A DNA stretch of 45,038 nt from Bacteroidales bacterium (GTDB lineage Bacteria > Bacteroidota > Bacteroidia > Bacteroidales > UBA932), in assembly GCA_017548445.1 (NCBI GenBank), contig JAFYZZ010000075.1:1-45038 (forward strand). Reading direction: 5' to 3'. Made by a program: the position numbers and the translations under genes. Every line of letters starts with the position of its first letter. Position 1 is the stretch's first letter. Below are positions 1 through 8,510 of this stretch, piece after piece. The notes beneath the pieces were generated by a model. It was not told where the DNA came from. It searched no databases and saw only the letters and a program-made list of their open reading frames with translations.

Positions 1-870
<870 letters not shown>

Positions 871-883
871 AACCTTTACCAAT

Positions 884-2146
884 ATGTTAGACATCTTTGA
901 CAGGATCGAACGCGACAGCGGCGGCCCGATCGGGCAGTATTTCGAGCAGGGTTTCGGTTATTATATGTATCCCCGCCTGGAAGGCGAACTGGGGCCCCAT
1001 ATGATTTTCAACGGCACGCCTGTGCTCAACTGGAGCCTCAACAACTACCTGGGGCTGGCGAACCACCCGGAAGTCCGCAAGGCGGACGCCGAGGCGGCGG
1101 CCCGGTGGGGCCTGGCCTACCCGATGGGCGCCCGGATGATGAGCGGCCACACCCGCTATCACGAGCAGCTGGAGCAGACCTTCGCCCGCTTCGAGAAGAA
1201 GGAGGACGCCTTCCTGTACAATTTCGGCTACCAGGGTATCGTGTCCACCATCGACGCGCTTACGGCGCGCCACGACGTGATCGTCTATGACGCGGAGTGC
1301 CACGCCTGCCTGCTGGACGGCATCCGCCTGCACATCGGCGAGAAGTACAAATACCGCCACAACAACATCGTGGACTGCGAGAAGGTTCTTGCCCGCGCCT
1401 GCAACACGGCCGAGGAGAACGGCGGCGGCGTGCTGCTGATCACGGAGGGCGTGTTCGGAATGACCGGCGCGCTGGGCATCCTGGACCAGATCACGGCCCT
1501 GAAGAAGAAATACAGGTTCCGCATCCTGATCGACGACGCCCACGGCTTCGGCCTGCTCGGCCCCCACGGACGCGGCACTTCCGAGCATTTCGGGGTGATG
1601 GACGACATCGACCTGTACATCGGCGCCTTCGCCAAGTCGATGGCTTCGATCGGCGGGTTCGTGGCCGGACCGCACAAGATCATCAACTATCTGCGCGCCA
1701 ATATGCGTTCGCAGATGTACGCCAAGTCCCTGCCGATGCCGCTTGTAATCGGCAATATGAAGCGTATGGAGATCATCGACTCCCCGGAGGGCGACGCCCT
1801 GCGCGCCAAGTGCTGGCAGATCACCCACGCCATCCAGGACGGTTTCAAGAAGGAAGGTTTCGACATCGGCGAGGCCCAGGCCTGCGTGACCCCGGTCCAC
1901 ATCAAGGGCGGTATCGCCCAGGCGACCAAGATGGCCAAGGACCTGCGCGAGAATTACAGGATCTTCTGCTCGATGGTCATCTACCCGGTGATTCCGAAGG
2001 GAATGATCATCTTCCGCATCGTCTGCACGGCCGCCCATACGATGGAGGACGTGGAATACACCCTCAATGCGTTCAAGGAAATCAAGGCCAAGCTCGACGC
2101 CGGCCTGTACGACGGCGACGACATTGCCGAAATGACCATTGAATAG
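884..2146 (+). CDS. spt: Serine palmitoyltransferase-like alpha-oxoamine synthase
   Basis: PLP enzyme of the alpha-oxoamine synthase family (serine palmitoyltransferase, KBL, BioF), expected to condense serine with a fatty acyl-CoA to 3-ketosphinganine in the cytoplasm. The fold-type-I signature is intact: DDAHGFG near residues 217-223 (Asp218 and His220 contact the cofactor) and the Schiff-base lysine at Lys251 in FAKSMASIGG. The length, 420 residues, fits the family. I chose ATG 884 over an in-frame TTG at 860, because the upstream codons overlap gyrB and add nothing conserved. The next gene, 3 bp downstream, is a short-chain reductase, which matches the second step of sphinganine synthesis and argues against BioF or KBL. 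The exact acyl substrate is inference. Confidence 0.82.
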   Translation: MLDIFDRIERDSGGPIGQYFEQGFGYYMYPRLEGELGPHMIFNGTPVLNWSLNNYLGLANHPEVRKADAEAAARWGLAYPMGARMMSGHTRYHEQLEQTFARFEKKEDAFLYNFGYQGIVSTIDALTARHDVIVYDAECHACLLDGIRLHIGEKYKYRHNNIVDCEKVLARACNTAEENGGGVLLITEGVFGMTGALGILDQITALKKKYRFRILIDDAHGFGLLGPHGRGTSEHFGVMDDIDLYIGAFAKSMASIGGFVAGPHKIINYLRANMRSQMYAKSLPMPLVIGNMKRMEIIDSPEGDALRAKCWQITHAIQDGFKKEGFDIGEAQACVTPVHIKGGIAQATKMAKDLRENYRIFCSMVIYPVIPKGMIIFRIVCTAAHTMEDVEYTLNAFKEIKAKLDAGLYDGDDIAEMTIE

Positions 2147-2149
2147 CCT

Positions 2150-2962
2150 ATGCGGAGCCTCCGGGACAAGGTAATCATCGTGACGGGAGCCAGTTCGGGA
2201 ATCGGATTGGCTTCCGCCCGTCAATTCGGCAGGGAAGGCGCCAGGGTCGTGATGGCCGCGCGTTCCCTGGACCGGATGCTTGCCCTTGCCCCGGGCGTGG
2301 CGGATCCGGACCGGGTCCTTTGCGTACGCTGCGACGTCACCCGCGAGGAGGACTGCCGCGCGCTCGTCGAGGCGACCCTGGAGCGCTGGGGACGCATAAA
2401 CGTGCTGGTGAACAACGCCGGCATCTCGATGCGTGCTATGTTCAAGGACCTGGACCTTCAGGTCATCGGGCGGCTGATGGACGTCAATTTCTGGGGCACG
2501 GTTTATTGTACGAAATATGCCCTGCCGCACCTGCTCGCTTCGAAGGGATCCGTGGTCGGCGTGGTTTCGACCGCGGCTTTCTGCGCGTTGCCCGCCCGTA
2601 CGGGCTACAGCGCTTCCAAATTCGCCGTCCGCGGTTTCCTGGATACGATCCGGATCGAGCATCTCAAGGACGGACTCCACGTGCTCGTGTTCGCTCCGGG
2701 CTACACCGGCTCCAATGTCCGCAAGGCGGCCCTTACCGCCGACGGCTCCCCACAGGGGATGACACCTTTGGACGAGGGGAAACTGATGAGCGCGGAGAGG
2801 TGTGCCTGCCGCCTGTCGAAGGCGCTTCGCCGCCGTCGCAGACAGGTCATCCTGACCCCGCTGGGCTTCGCGTCCGTGTGGACCAGCCGGCTGCTGCCGC
2901 GCCTGATGGAGCGGCTGACTTATAGTTACGTTTCCCGCGAGGCGGGCAGCCCATTCAAATAG
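2150..2962 (+). CDS. Short-chain dehydrogenase/reductase, probable 3-ketosphinganine reductase
   Basis: Classical SDR of 270 residues. The Rossmann nucleotide motif TGASSGIG lies at residues 12-19, NNAG at 88-91, and the catalytic Ser140, Tyr153 and Lys157 (YSASK) are all present. The C-terminal region is rich in arginine (SKALRRRRR near residue 223), which may place it at the membrane. It begins 3 bp after the serine palmitoyltransferase stop and so is probably translated from the same message. In the sphingolipid pathway the NADPH-dependent reduction of 3-ketosphinganine follows the palmitoyltransferase step, and this neighbour is the obvious candidate. That substrate assignment is inference from context; SDR sequence alone does not fix it. 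Confidence 0.75.
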   Translation: MRSLRDKVIIVTGASSGIGLASARQFGREGARVVMAARSLDRMLALAPGVADPDRVLCVRCDVTREEDCRALVEATLERWGRINVLVNNAGISMRAMFKDLDLQVIGRLMDVNFWGTVYCTKYALPHLLASKGSVVGVVSTAAFCALPARTGYSASKFAVRGFLDTIRIEHLKDGLHVLVFAPGYTGSNVRKAALTADGSPQGMTPLDEGKLMSAERCACRLSKALRRRRRQVILTPLGFASVWTSRLLPRLMERLTYSYVSREAGSPFK

Positions 2963-2969
2963 AGCGGAT

Positions 2970-5009
2970 ATGAGCCAGAAAGAAATCATCCGCCGGGTAT
3001 TCCCCCTTGCCGTCGCATTCCTGCTCCTGGTGCTGCTGATGCCCAGGAGCGCGAAGTTCGCATACGACTACCGCAAGGGGCGCACCTGGAAATACGAGAC
3101 GCTCTACGCGCAGTTCGACTTCCCGATCTACAAGACGGACGAGCAGATACGCGAGGAGCGGGGCAGCGTGAACACTGCGGCGATCCCTTACTACAAGTTT
3201 TCCGACGAGATCGTCAACCGGAACCTGCGCGCCGCCGAGCGCCTGGACCTGGGCGGGCTGCGCAGCGCGGTCGTTTCCGCGATGCGCGCCATCTACCAGA
3301 AGGGCGTGATTGCGGACGACGGCAACAAGCGGCGCACGGGCTATGACTCGGAGGTCATCTACGTCCAGCGGGACAAGCGGGCGGTGAAGTATCCGGTGTC
3401 CGAGGTGTACCGGCTGGCCGACGCCCGTTCCAAACTGCTCGCGGACATCGGTGCGGTGACGGAAAAGAACGTGGATTCCCTGTTCCGCGCCACGGGCGTG
3501 TATGACCTGCTGGTGCCGAACCTGCTGTTCGACGAACAGACCACGGAACTGGTGCACGCCGAGTCCGCCGCGACCGTTTCTCCCACGTCCGGCTATGTGT
3601 CCGCTGGCCAGCTGATCGTGCAGGAAGGGGAGATCGTGACCGCGGAGATCGCCCAGATGCTGGACTCCTACAAACGGGAGTTCGAGGCGAACGTGGGCTA
3701 TCTCGGGCCGCCCGCCCTCCTGCTGCTCGGCAATATCCTCATCGCCTTGGCGATGCTGGCGATGCTGTACCTGTCCATCCATTTCAACAATCCCAATATC
3801 TTCTCCGACTCGCGTTATCCTTACATCGTCGTGGTGTTCCTGCTGGGCGCCCTGGCGGCGCTGATCCTGGTGCGCGTGGACGAGAAGCTCCTTTATATCG
3901 TCCCCTTCACCCTGGTGGCCCTGCTGCTGCAGGCGTTTATGAAAAACCGGGTGGTGGTGCCGGTTTACGTGGTCTCGCTGCTGCCGCTGCTGATCTTCAG
4001 CCACGACGGCGTGGCGCTCTTCGTGATGTTCCTCGTGGCCGGTATGGTGGCCATCCGGATGTTCCGCCGCTTCAACCGCGGCTGGATGCAGTTCATCACC
4101 GCGCTGGTCACTTTTGCCGTGCTTGCGGTCACCTTCCTGGGTTTCCGCGCCGCGGACCTGGTGGCCGGGCCGGTGTGGCGCACCCTGCTGGTGCTGCTGG
4201 TGGGATCGCTTCTCACGGTGGCCGGTTATCCGCTCGTGTATCTGTTCGAGCGCCTGTTCAACCTCGTGTCCAATTCGCGCCTGGTGGAACTCTGCGACGT
4301 GTCGAACCCGCTGATCCGTGAGCTGGAACAGAAGGCGCCGGGCACCTTCCAGCACTCGCTCCAGGTGATGAATATGGCCGACAACGCCGCCCGCGCCATT
4401 TACGCCGACGCGGACCTGGTGCGCGCCGGCGCCCTGTACCACGACATCGGCAAGATGAACAATCCGCTCTGCTTCATCGAGAACGAATCGCTCGTGGTGC
4501 GGGACGGTGCGGGAACGACGCATTACCACGACGGGCTTACGCCCGAACAAAGCGCGCAGGCGATTATCCGCCACGTGGCCGACGGCGTGGAAATCGCCCA
4601 GAAGAACCGGCTGCCGGACGCCATCGTGGACTTCATCCGGAGCCACCACGGCACCACGACCACCGGTTATTTCTACCAGAAGTATCTCCGTGCGGGCGGT
4701 TCGCCCGCCGAGGCGGACGCGTTCCGCTATCCGGGCATCAAGCCGCGCACCAAGGAGCAGATCATCCTGATGCTGTGCGACAGCGTGGAAGCGGCTTCCC
4801 GGACGCTCCGGGAGTACACGCCCGAGGCCTTCTCGGAGTTCGTGGAGCACATCGTCTCCGGCAAGATGGAGGAGGGCCAGTTCGACCAGGCCGACATCTC
4901 CATCAGCCAGCTGGGCACCGTGAAGGAGACGCTCAAGCAGTACCTTGCGCAGATTCATCACGAGCGCATCGTCTATCCCCAGAAAAATCAGAATAACAGC
5001 AAGATATGA
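2970..5009 (+). CDS. 7TM-HD membrane phosphohydrolase, PgpH/YqfF type
   Basis: Inner-membrane protein of 679 residues with the layout of the 7TMR-HD family. There is one N-terminal membrane segment (about 10-28), a large extracytoplasmic domain (about 30-245), seven hydrophobic segments (about 248-440) and a C-terminal cytoplasmic HD domain. Metal ligands include His462 (FQHSLQVMN) and His491-Asp492 (LYHDIGKM); further histidines (SHHGTT) follow. The best-known relative, PgpH of Firmicutes, hydrolyses cyclic di-AMP, so a c-di-AMP phosphodiesterase role is likely but inferred. The gene starts 7 bp after the reductase and its stop overlaps the trigger factor start in an ATGA junction, so the last five genes of this flank look co-transcribed. 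Confidence 0.85.
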   Translation: MSQKEIIRRVFPLAVAFLLLVLLMPRSAKFAYDYRKGRTWKYETLYAQFDFPIYKTDEQIREERGSVNTAAIPYYKFSDEIVNRNLRAAERLDLGGLRSAVVSAMRAIYQKGVIADDGNKRRTGYDSEVIYVQRDKRAVKYPVSEVYRLADARSKLLADIGAVTEKNVDSLFRATGVYDLLVPNLLFDEQTTELVHAESAATVSPTSGYVSAGQLIVQEGEIVTAEIAQMLDSYKREFEANVGYLGPPALLLLGNILIALAMLAMLYLSIHFNNPNIFSDSRYPYIVVVFLLGALAALILVRVDEKLLYIVPFTLVALLLQAFMKNRVVVPVYVVSLLPLLIFSHDGVALFVMFLVAGMVAIRMFRRFNRGWMQFITALVTFAVLAVTFLGFRAADLVAGPVWRTLLVLLVGSLLTVAGYPLVYLFERLFNLVSNSRLVELCDVSNPLIRELEQKAPGTFQHSLQVMNMADNAARAIYADADLVRAGALYHDIGKMNNPLCFIENESLVVRDGAGTTHYHDGLTPEQSAQAIIRHVADGVEIAQKNRLPDAIVDFIRSHHGTTTTGYFYQKYLRAGGSPAEADAFRYPGIKPRTKEQIILMLCDSVEAASRTLREYTPEAFSEFVEHIVSGKMEEGQFDQADISISQLGTVKETLKQYLAQIHHERIVYPQKNQNNSKI

Positions 5010-6007
5010 AAGTAACAGAGAAAAAGATTGACAATCTCAACCGCGAGCTGACCATCGAGGTGGCCGCCGCGGACTACGAAGAAATCGAGAAGAAGAAACT
5101 CGCCGACCGTCGCCGCACGGCTGAATTCAAGGGATTCCGCAAGGGTATGGTTCCCGCATCGCTGATCAAGCGCGTCTACGGCGAGCAGGCGCTCGTCGAG
5201 TCGGTGAACCAGGTGATCGGCAAGGCCCTGGACCAGCACATCAACGAGAACAAGCTCCGGATCCTGGGAGAGCCTCTCGCTTCGGAAAACCAGCCGGAGA
5301 ACGAGTGGGAAGACGGCAGGGACTTCACCTTCGTCTTCGACCTGGCCCTCTCGCCGGAAGTGTCCGTGGAGGTGGAGAAGGGCGACACCGTGCCGTCTTA
5401 CACCGTCACCGTGACCGCCAAGGACAAGGCTCCGATGATCGAGAACCTCAAGAAATACTACGCCGAGAACAAGGCGGAGAACGCCGAGCCCAAGACCGAC
5501 GAGCAGATCGAGGAAGAGGTGACCGAGCGCCTGAAAGCCCAGTACAAGAGCGAGGCTGAGTGGCGCCTGACCAAGGACATCCGCGCCTTCTACATCCAGA
5601 AGGCGGGCGTCGAACTGCCCGAGGCCTTCCTGAAGCGCTGGCTGGTGGAGGCGAACGACGGCAAGGTGAGCGCCGAGGAGGTCGAGAAGGACTTCCCGGG
5701 CTTCGCCGAGGACTTCAAGTGGCAGCTCGTGCGCGGCTACCTGATGCAGAAGTGGAGCTTCAAGGTGGAGGACGAGGACCTGCGCGCGCAGGCCGAGGAT
5801 TATGTCCGCTACCAGTATGCGATGTACGGCATCGGCAACGTGCCCGACGAGATGGTCAGCGAGTCCGCTGTGAATATGCTGCACGACCCCAAGCAGGTGG
5901 AGCGCCTGTCCGAGCAGGTCGAGGACCGCAAGGTGCTGGACCGCATCAAGGAGACCATCACCCTGAAGCCGACCAAGATCGGCGCCGCCAAGTTCCGCGA
6001 ACTGTAA
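5006..6007 (+). CDS. tig: Trigger factor lacking the PPIase domain
   Basis: Ribosome-associated chaperone for nascent chains. The N-terminal ribosome-binding domain is clear, with the GFRKGMVP signature at residues 43-50. The C-terminal helical arm region also fits: charged helices ending in a conserved TF-like tail. The protein has only 333 residues where trigger factors usually have about 430-450. The FKBP-type PPIase domain normally inserted near residues 150-245 is missing; a charged stretch (about 148-185) joins the two remaining parts. Chaperone activity does not require the PPIase domain, so the gene is probably functional. It overlaps the HD gene by 4 bp and ends 9 bp from a convergent gene, with no room for a separate terminator. 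Confidence 0.85.
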   Translation: MKVTEKKIDNLNRELTIEVAAADYEEIEKKKLADRRRTAEFKGFRKGMVPASLIKRVYGEQALVESVNQVIGKALDQHINENKLRILGEPLASENQPENEWEDGRDFTFVFDLALSPEVSVEVEKGDTVPSYTVTVTAKDKAPMIENLKKYYAENKAENAEPKTDEQIEEEVTERLKAQYKSEAEWRLTKDIRAFYIQKAGVELPEAFLKRWLVEANDGKVSAEEVEKDFPGFAEDFKWQLVRGYLMQKWSFKVEDEDLRAQAEDYVRYQYAMYGIGNVPDEMVSESAVNMLHDPKQVERLSEQVEDRKVLDRIKETITLKPTKIGAAKFREL

Positions 6008-6016
6008 ATCCCTGGC

Positions 6017-7369
6017 TTAAGGATTGAAGTAGCCGTAGAATCCGGCGATACACTCCATCCCCGCGAAGAACTGCTTCAGCAGGAAACTCTCGTTCGGGGA
6101 ATGGATGGTGTCGCGTTCCAGGCCGAATCCCATCAGCAGCGGGTCAATGCCCAGAATCTTCTGCACCTCCGCGAGGATGGCGATGGAGCCGCCCCCGCGG
6201 GCGGGCACGGGCTCGACGCCGTAGACATCCGCCATTGCGCGGGACGCCGCCTTGTAGGCGTCGGAGCCAATTGGGATGAGGAAGCCGTCTCCACCCTCGC
6301 AGGGAGTAACTTCCACCCGGACGGTCTTCGGCGCTATCTTCTTGAAATGCCGCTCGAACAGCCTGGTAATCTCCGCACTGCGCTGGTCGGGGACCAGGCG
6401 CATCGAGATCTTGGCGTGCGCTTCCGACGGCAGCACCGTCTTGGCGCCCGATCCGGTGTAACCGCCCCAGATGCCACAGACATCCAGACAGGGCCGGATG
6501 CCCACCCGCTCCAGCGGCGTGTATCCCTTCTCGCCGCGCAACTCCTTCACACCCAGGAACTCTTTGTATTCCTTCAGGTTGAACGGCGCCCGGGCCAGCA
6601 TTCTCCTGTCGGCGCGTGAAAGCTCCACCACGTCGTCGTAGAATCCCGGCACGGCCACGCGGCCGTCTTCGTCGAACAGGGTGGAAATCATCTCGCAGAG
6701 CACCTGGATGGGGTTGGCCACGGTGCCGCCGTAGTGGCCGGAATGCAGGTCCTTGTCCGGCCCCGTCACCTTGACTTCCAGATAGCTCAGGCCGCGCATC
6801 CCGCAGTTGATGGAAGGAACCTGCTCGCTGATCATCGTGGTGTCGCTGACCAGGCAGACGTCCGCCTTGAGGAGCTTCTTGTGGGCCTTGATCCACGCGG
6901 GTAGCGACGGGCTGCCGATTTCCTCCTCGCCCTCGAACAGGAACTTGACGTTGCAGTTCAGCTTGCCGCTGGCCACCAGGTATTCGAAGGCCTTGACGTG
7001 CATAAAGAGCTGGCCCTTGTCGTCGTTGGCCCCGCGGCCCCGGATGGCGCCGTCGAGTACCTGTGGGTCGAAGGGGTCGTGGTTCCATTTCTCGAGGGGT
7101 TCCACGGGTTGGACGTCATAGTGGCCGTAGACGAGCACGGTCTTCGCCTTCGGGTCCACGATCCTGCGGCCGAAGACCACGGGATGACCGGCGGTCTCGC
7201 AGACGCCGGCCTCGTCTGCGCCTGCTTCCAGCAGCAGGTCGGCGAGGGTCTCGGCGCAGCGGTACATATCTTCGGCGTGTTCGGGCCGGGCGCTGACGGA
7301 AGGGATGCGCAGGAGCGTGAACAGCTCCTCGTAGAAACGTTCCTTGTTCTGTTCGATGTAGGCTTTCAT
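6017..7369 (-). CDS. M20 family metallo-dipeptidase
   Basis: Zinc-dependent exopeptidase of 450 residues (M20, dipeptidase/ArgE/DapE superfamily). Visible ligands and catalytic residues are His83-x-Asp85 in GHYDVQP, Asp116 in GRGANDDKG, the catalytic glutamate in FEGEEEIGSP (about 146-150), and a dimerisation-domain histidine in LHSGHYGG. There is no signal peptide, so it should act on short peptides in the cytoplasm. I chose ATG 7369, which lies 1 bp after the stop of the upstream gene; the open frame runs further upstream but the extra 56 codons are low-complexity and antisense-like. The AGGAGG preceding the start is made by Arg codons of the upstream gene. It closes a four-gene operon that begins with a peptidase, consistent with peptide scavenging. 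Confidence 0.88.
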   Translation of the reverse strand: MKAYIEQNKERFYEELFTLLRIPSVSARPEHAEDMYRCAETLADLLLEAGADEAGVCETAGHPVVFGRRIVDPKAKTVLVYGHYDVQPVEPLEKWNHDPFDPQVLDGAIRGRGANDDKGQLFMHVKAFEYLVASGKLNCNVKFLFEGEEEIGSPSLPAWIKAHKKLLKADVCLVSDTTMISEQVPSINCGMRGLSYLEVKVTGPDKDLHSGHYGGTVANPIQVLCEMISTLFDEDGRVAVPGFYDDVVELSRADRRMLARAPFNLKEYKEFLGVKELRGEKGYTPLERVGIRPCLDVCGIWGGYTGSGAKTVLPSEAHAKISMRLVPDQRSAEITRLFERHFKKIAPKTVRVEVTPCEGGDGFLIPIGSDAYKAASRAMADVYGVEPVPARGGGSIAILAEVQKILGIDPLLMGFGLERDTIHSPNESFLLKQFFAGMECIAGFYGYFNP

Positions 7370-7370
7370 C

Positions 7371-8510
7371 TTAGTTCCTCCTGAGGTTCTTGGATGTGAG
7401 ATTGAGGCGGTATTTGAAAGTGCGGTTGCCGTGGTAATAGGACATCGCGAGGGTGTTGGCGTCGTCGAAGGCGATGCTGTTGAGCAGCCGGTCGCGCTGG
7501 TGGTCCTTGCATTCGGGCTCGGCCCAGGCGAGGACATAGTTGTCGTCAGCCTTCTGGTAAGCGACGATCACGGTATAGCCGCGGTGGTCGAACATCGCGG
7601 CGGTGTATTTCGACGTGTTCTGCTTTCCCCTCGCCTTGGCGAATTCGTCCACCAGCGAGCTCTCCTTCTGCAGGATGTTGAACTTGAGGTGCGTGGCGCT
7701 GGTGAGCGCGCCCGGATTCTGCTCCAGCCACCAGTCGATGGCGGCATCGGTCAGGTAGAAGTTCTCCGGGATGGCATCCAGCCAGGGATTGTCCTGGATG
7801 TTCTTGAGCAGCAGGCGCATCCAGGGGCGGTCCATCCCGCTTTGCAGGACTTCGTCGGAGCGGCCGGCGATATGATAAGGAGGAACGTGGCCCGTTCCCC
7901 GGACGGCTTTTCCACGGAAGGAGATGCAGCCGAATTCGTCGGTCTGCGGGGCGTAGGCGGCGGCGACATAGCTCTGCTGCGAGCCGTCCGCGCCGGACAT
8001 CAGGTAATTGAAGAACAGGAAGCGCGTGCCGCGGATCGCGGCGACGTTGGTCTCGTCCACGAATTCCCGCTCCGCCATCCCTTCCGCGTCGGCGGCCGGG
8101 GCGTCATAGACGCCTTCCTGGGACCAGTTGTCTCCGTTCTTGACGAACGTGACGATGCGCACCTGGTCGAGCCCGAGCCCCTCGCCGTCCAGGCACAGGG
8201 CGTAGATGCGGTCCACGGCCTCGCGGCGGTCCGCGATGGCCCGGAACCCGCTGCCCGCAGGCAGCAGCGGCCGGGCGATCTCCGCCGCCTGGGCCTCGTT
8301 GAAGGGGCTGATGTTCAGCAGGGTGTCCTTGCGGGCCAGGATGTCGGCCGCATATACGGAAGAGGGGTATTTTTTCAGGAACTTGTCGAAGGCTTCCACG
8401 GAAGGTTTCGACAAGGTTTTATTGTACAATTTGGTTTCCGCCTTCTTCTGGGCGGAGAGCGGGGCGGCCGCCAGCAGCAGGGCCAGCGCCGCCGTCAGGA
8501 TCTTTCTCAT
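7371..8510 (-). CDS. Secreted protein of unknown function
   Basis: I do not recognise this 379-residue protein. It begins with a clear signal peptide ending near residue 20 (ALLLAAAPLSAQKK), then a short segment resembling a tetratricopeptide-like helix pair (about 24-60: SVEAFDKFLKKYPSS). A mixed alpha/beta body follows, rich in aromatic residues and with no catalytic motif I can name. It lies between the S9 peptidase (ATGA overlap at its start) and the M20 dipeptidase (1 bp at its end), so it is translationally coupled to both and is probably periplasmic. A role in peptide uptake or as a peptidase accessory is inference from context only. Confidence 0.6.
   Translation of the reverse strand: MRKILTAALALLLAAAPLSAQKKAETKLYNKTLSKPSVEAFDKFLKKYPSSVYAADILARKDTLLNISPFNEAQAAEIARPLLPAGSGFRAIADRREAVDRIYALCLDGEGLGLDQVRIVTFVKNGDNWSQEGVYDAPAADAEGMAEREFVDETNVAAIRGTRFLFFNYLMSGADGSQQSYVAAAYAPQTDEFGCISFRGKAVRGTGHVPPYHIAGRSDEVLQSGMDRPWMRLLLKNIQDNPWLDAIPENFYLTDAAIDWWLEQNPGALTSATHLKFNILQKESSLVDEFAKARGKQNTSKYTAAMFDHRGYTVIVAYQKADDNYVLAWAEPECKDHQRDRLLNSIAFDDANTLAMSYYHGNRTFKYRLNLTSKNLRRN

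Noticed and set aside
887..2989. A 700-codon open frame on the minus strand over the palmitoyltransferase and reductase genes
   Set aside because: Antisense frame kept open by high G+C third positions; low-complexity His/Asp/Val-rich protein with no motif, whereas the opposite strand codes for recognised enzymes.
7370..7537. A longer N-terminus for the M20 dipeptidase (56 extra codons)
   Set aside because: Ser/Thr/Pro-rich antisense-like sequence overlapping the upstream gene; the family N-terminus begins at the MKAYIEQNKE start.
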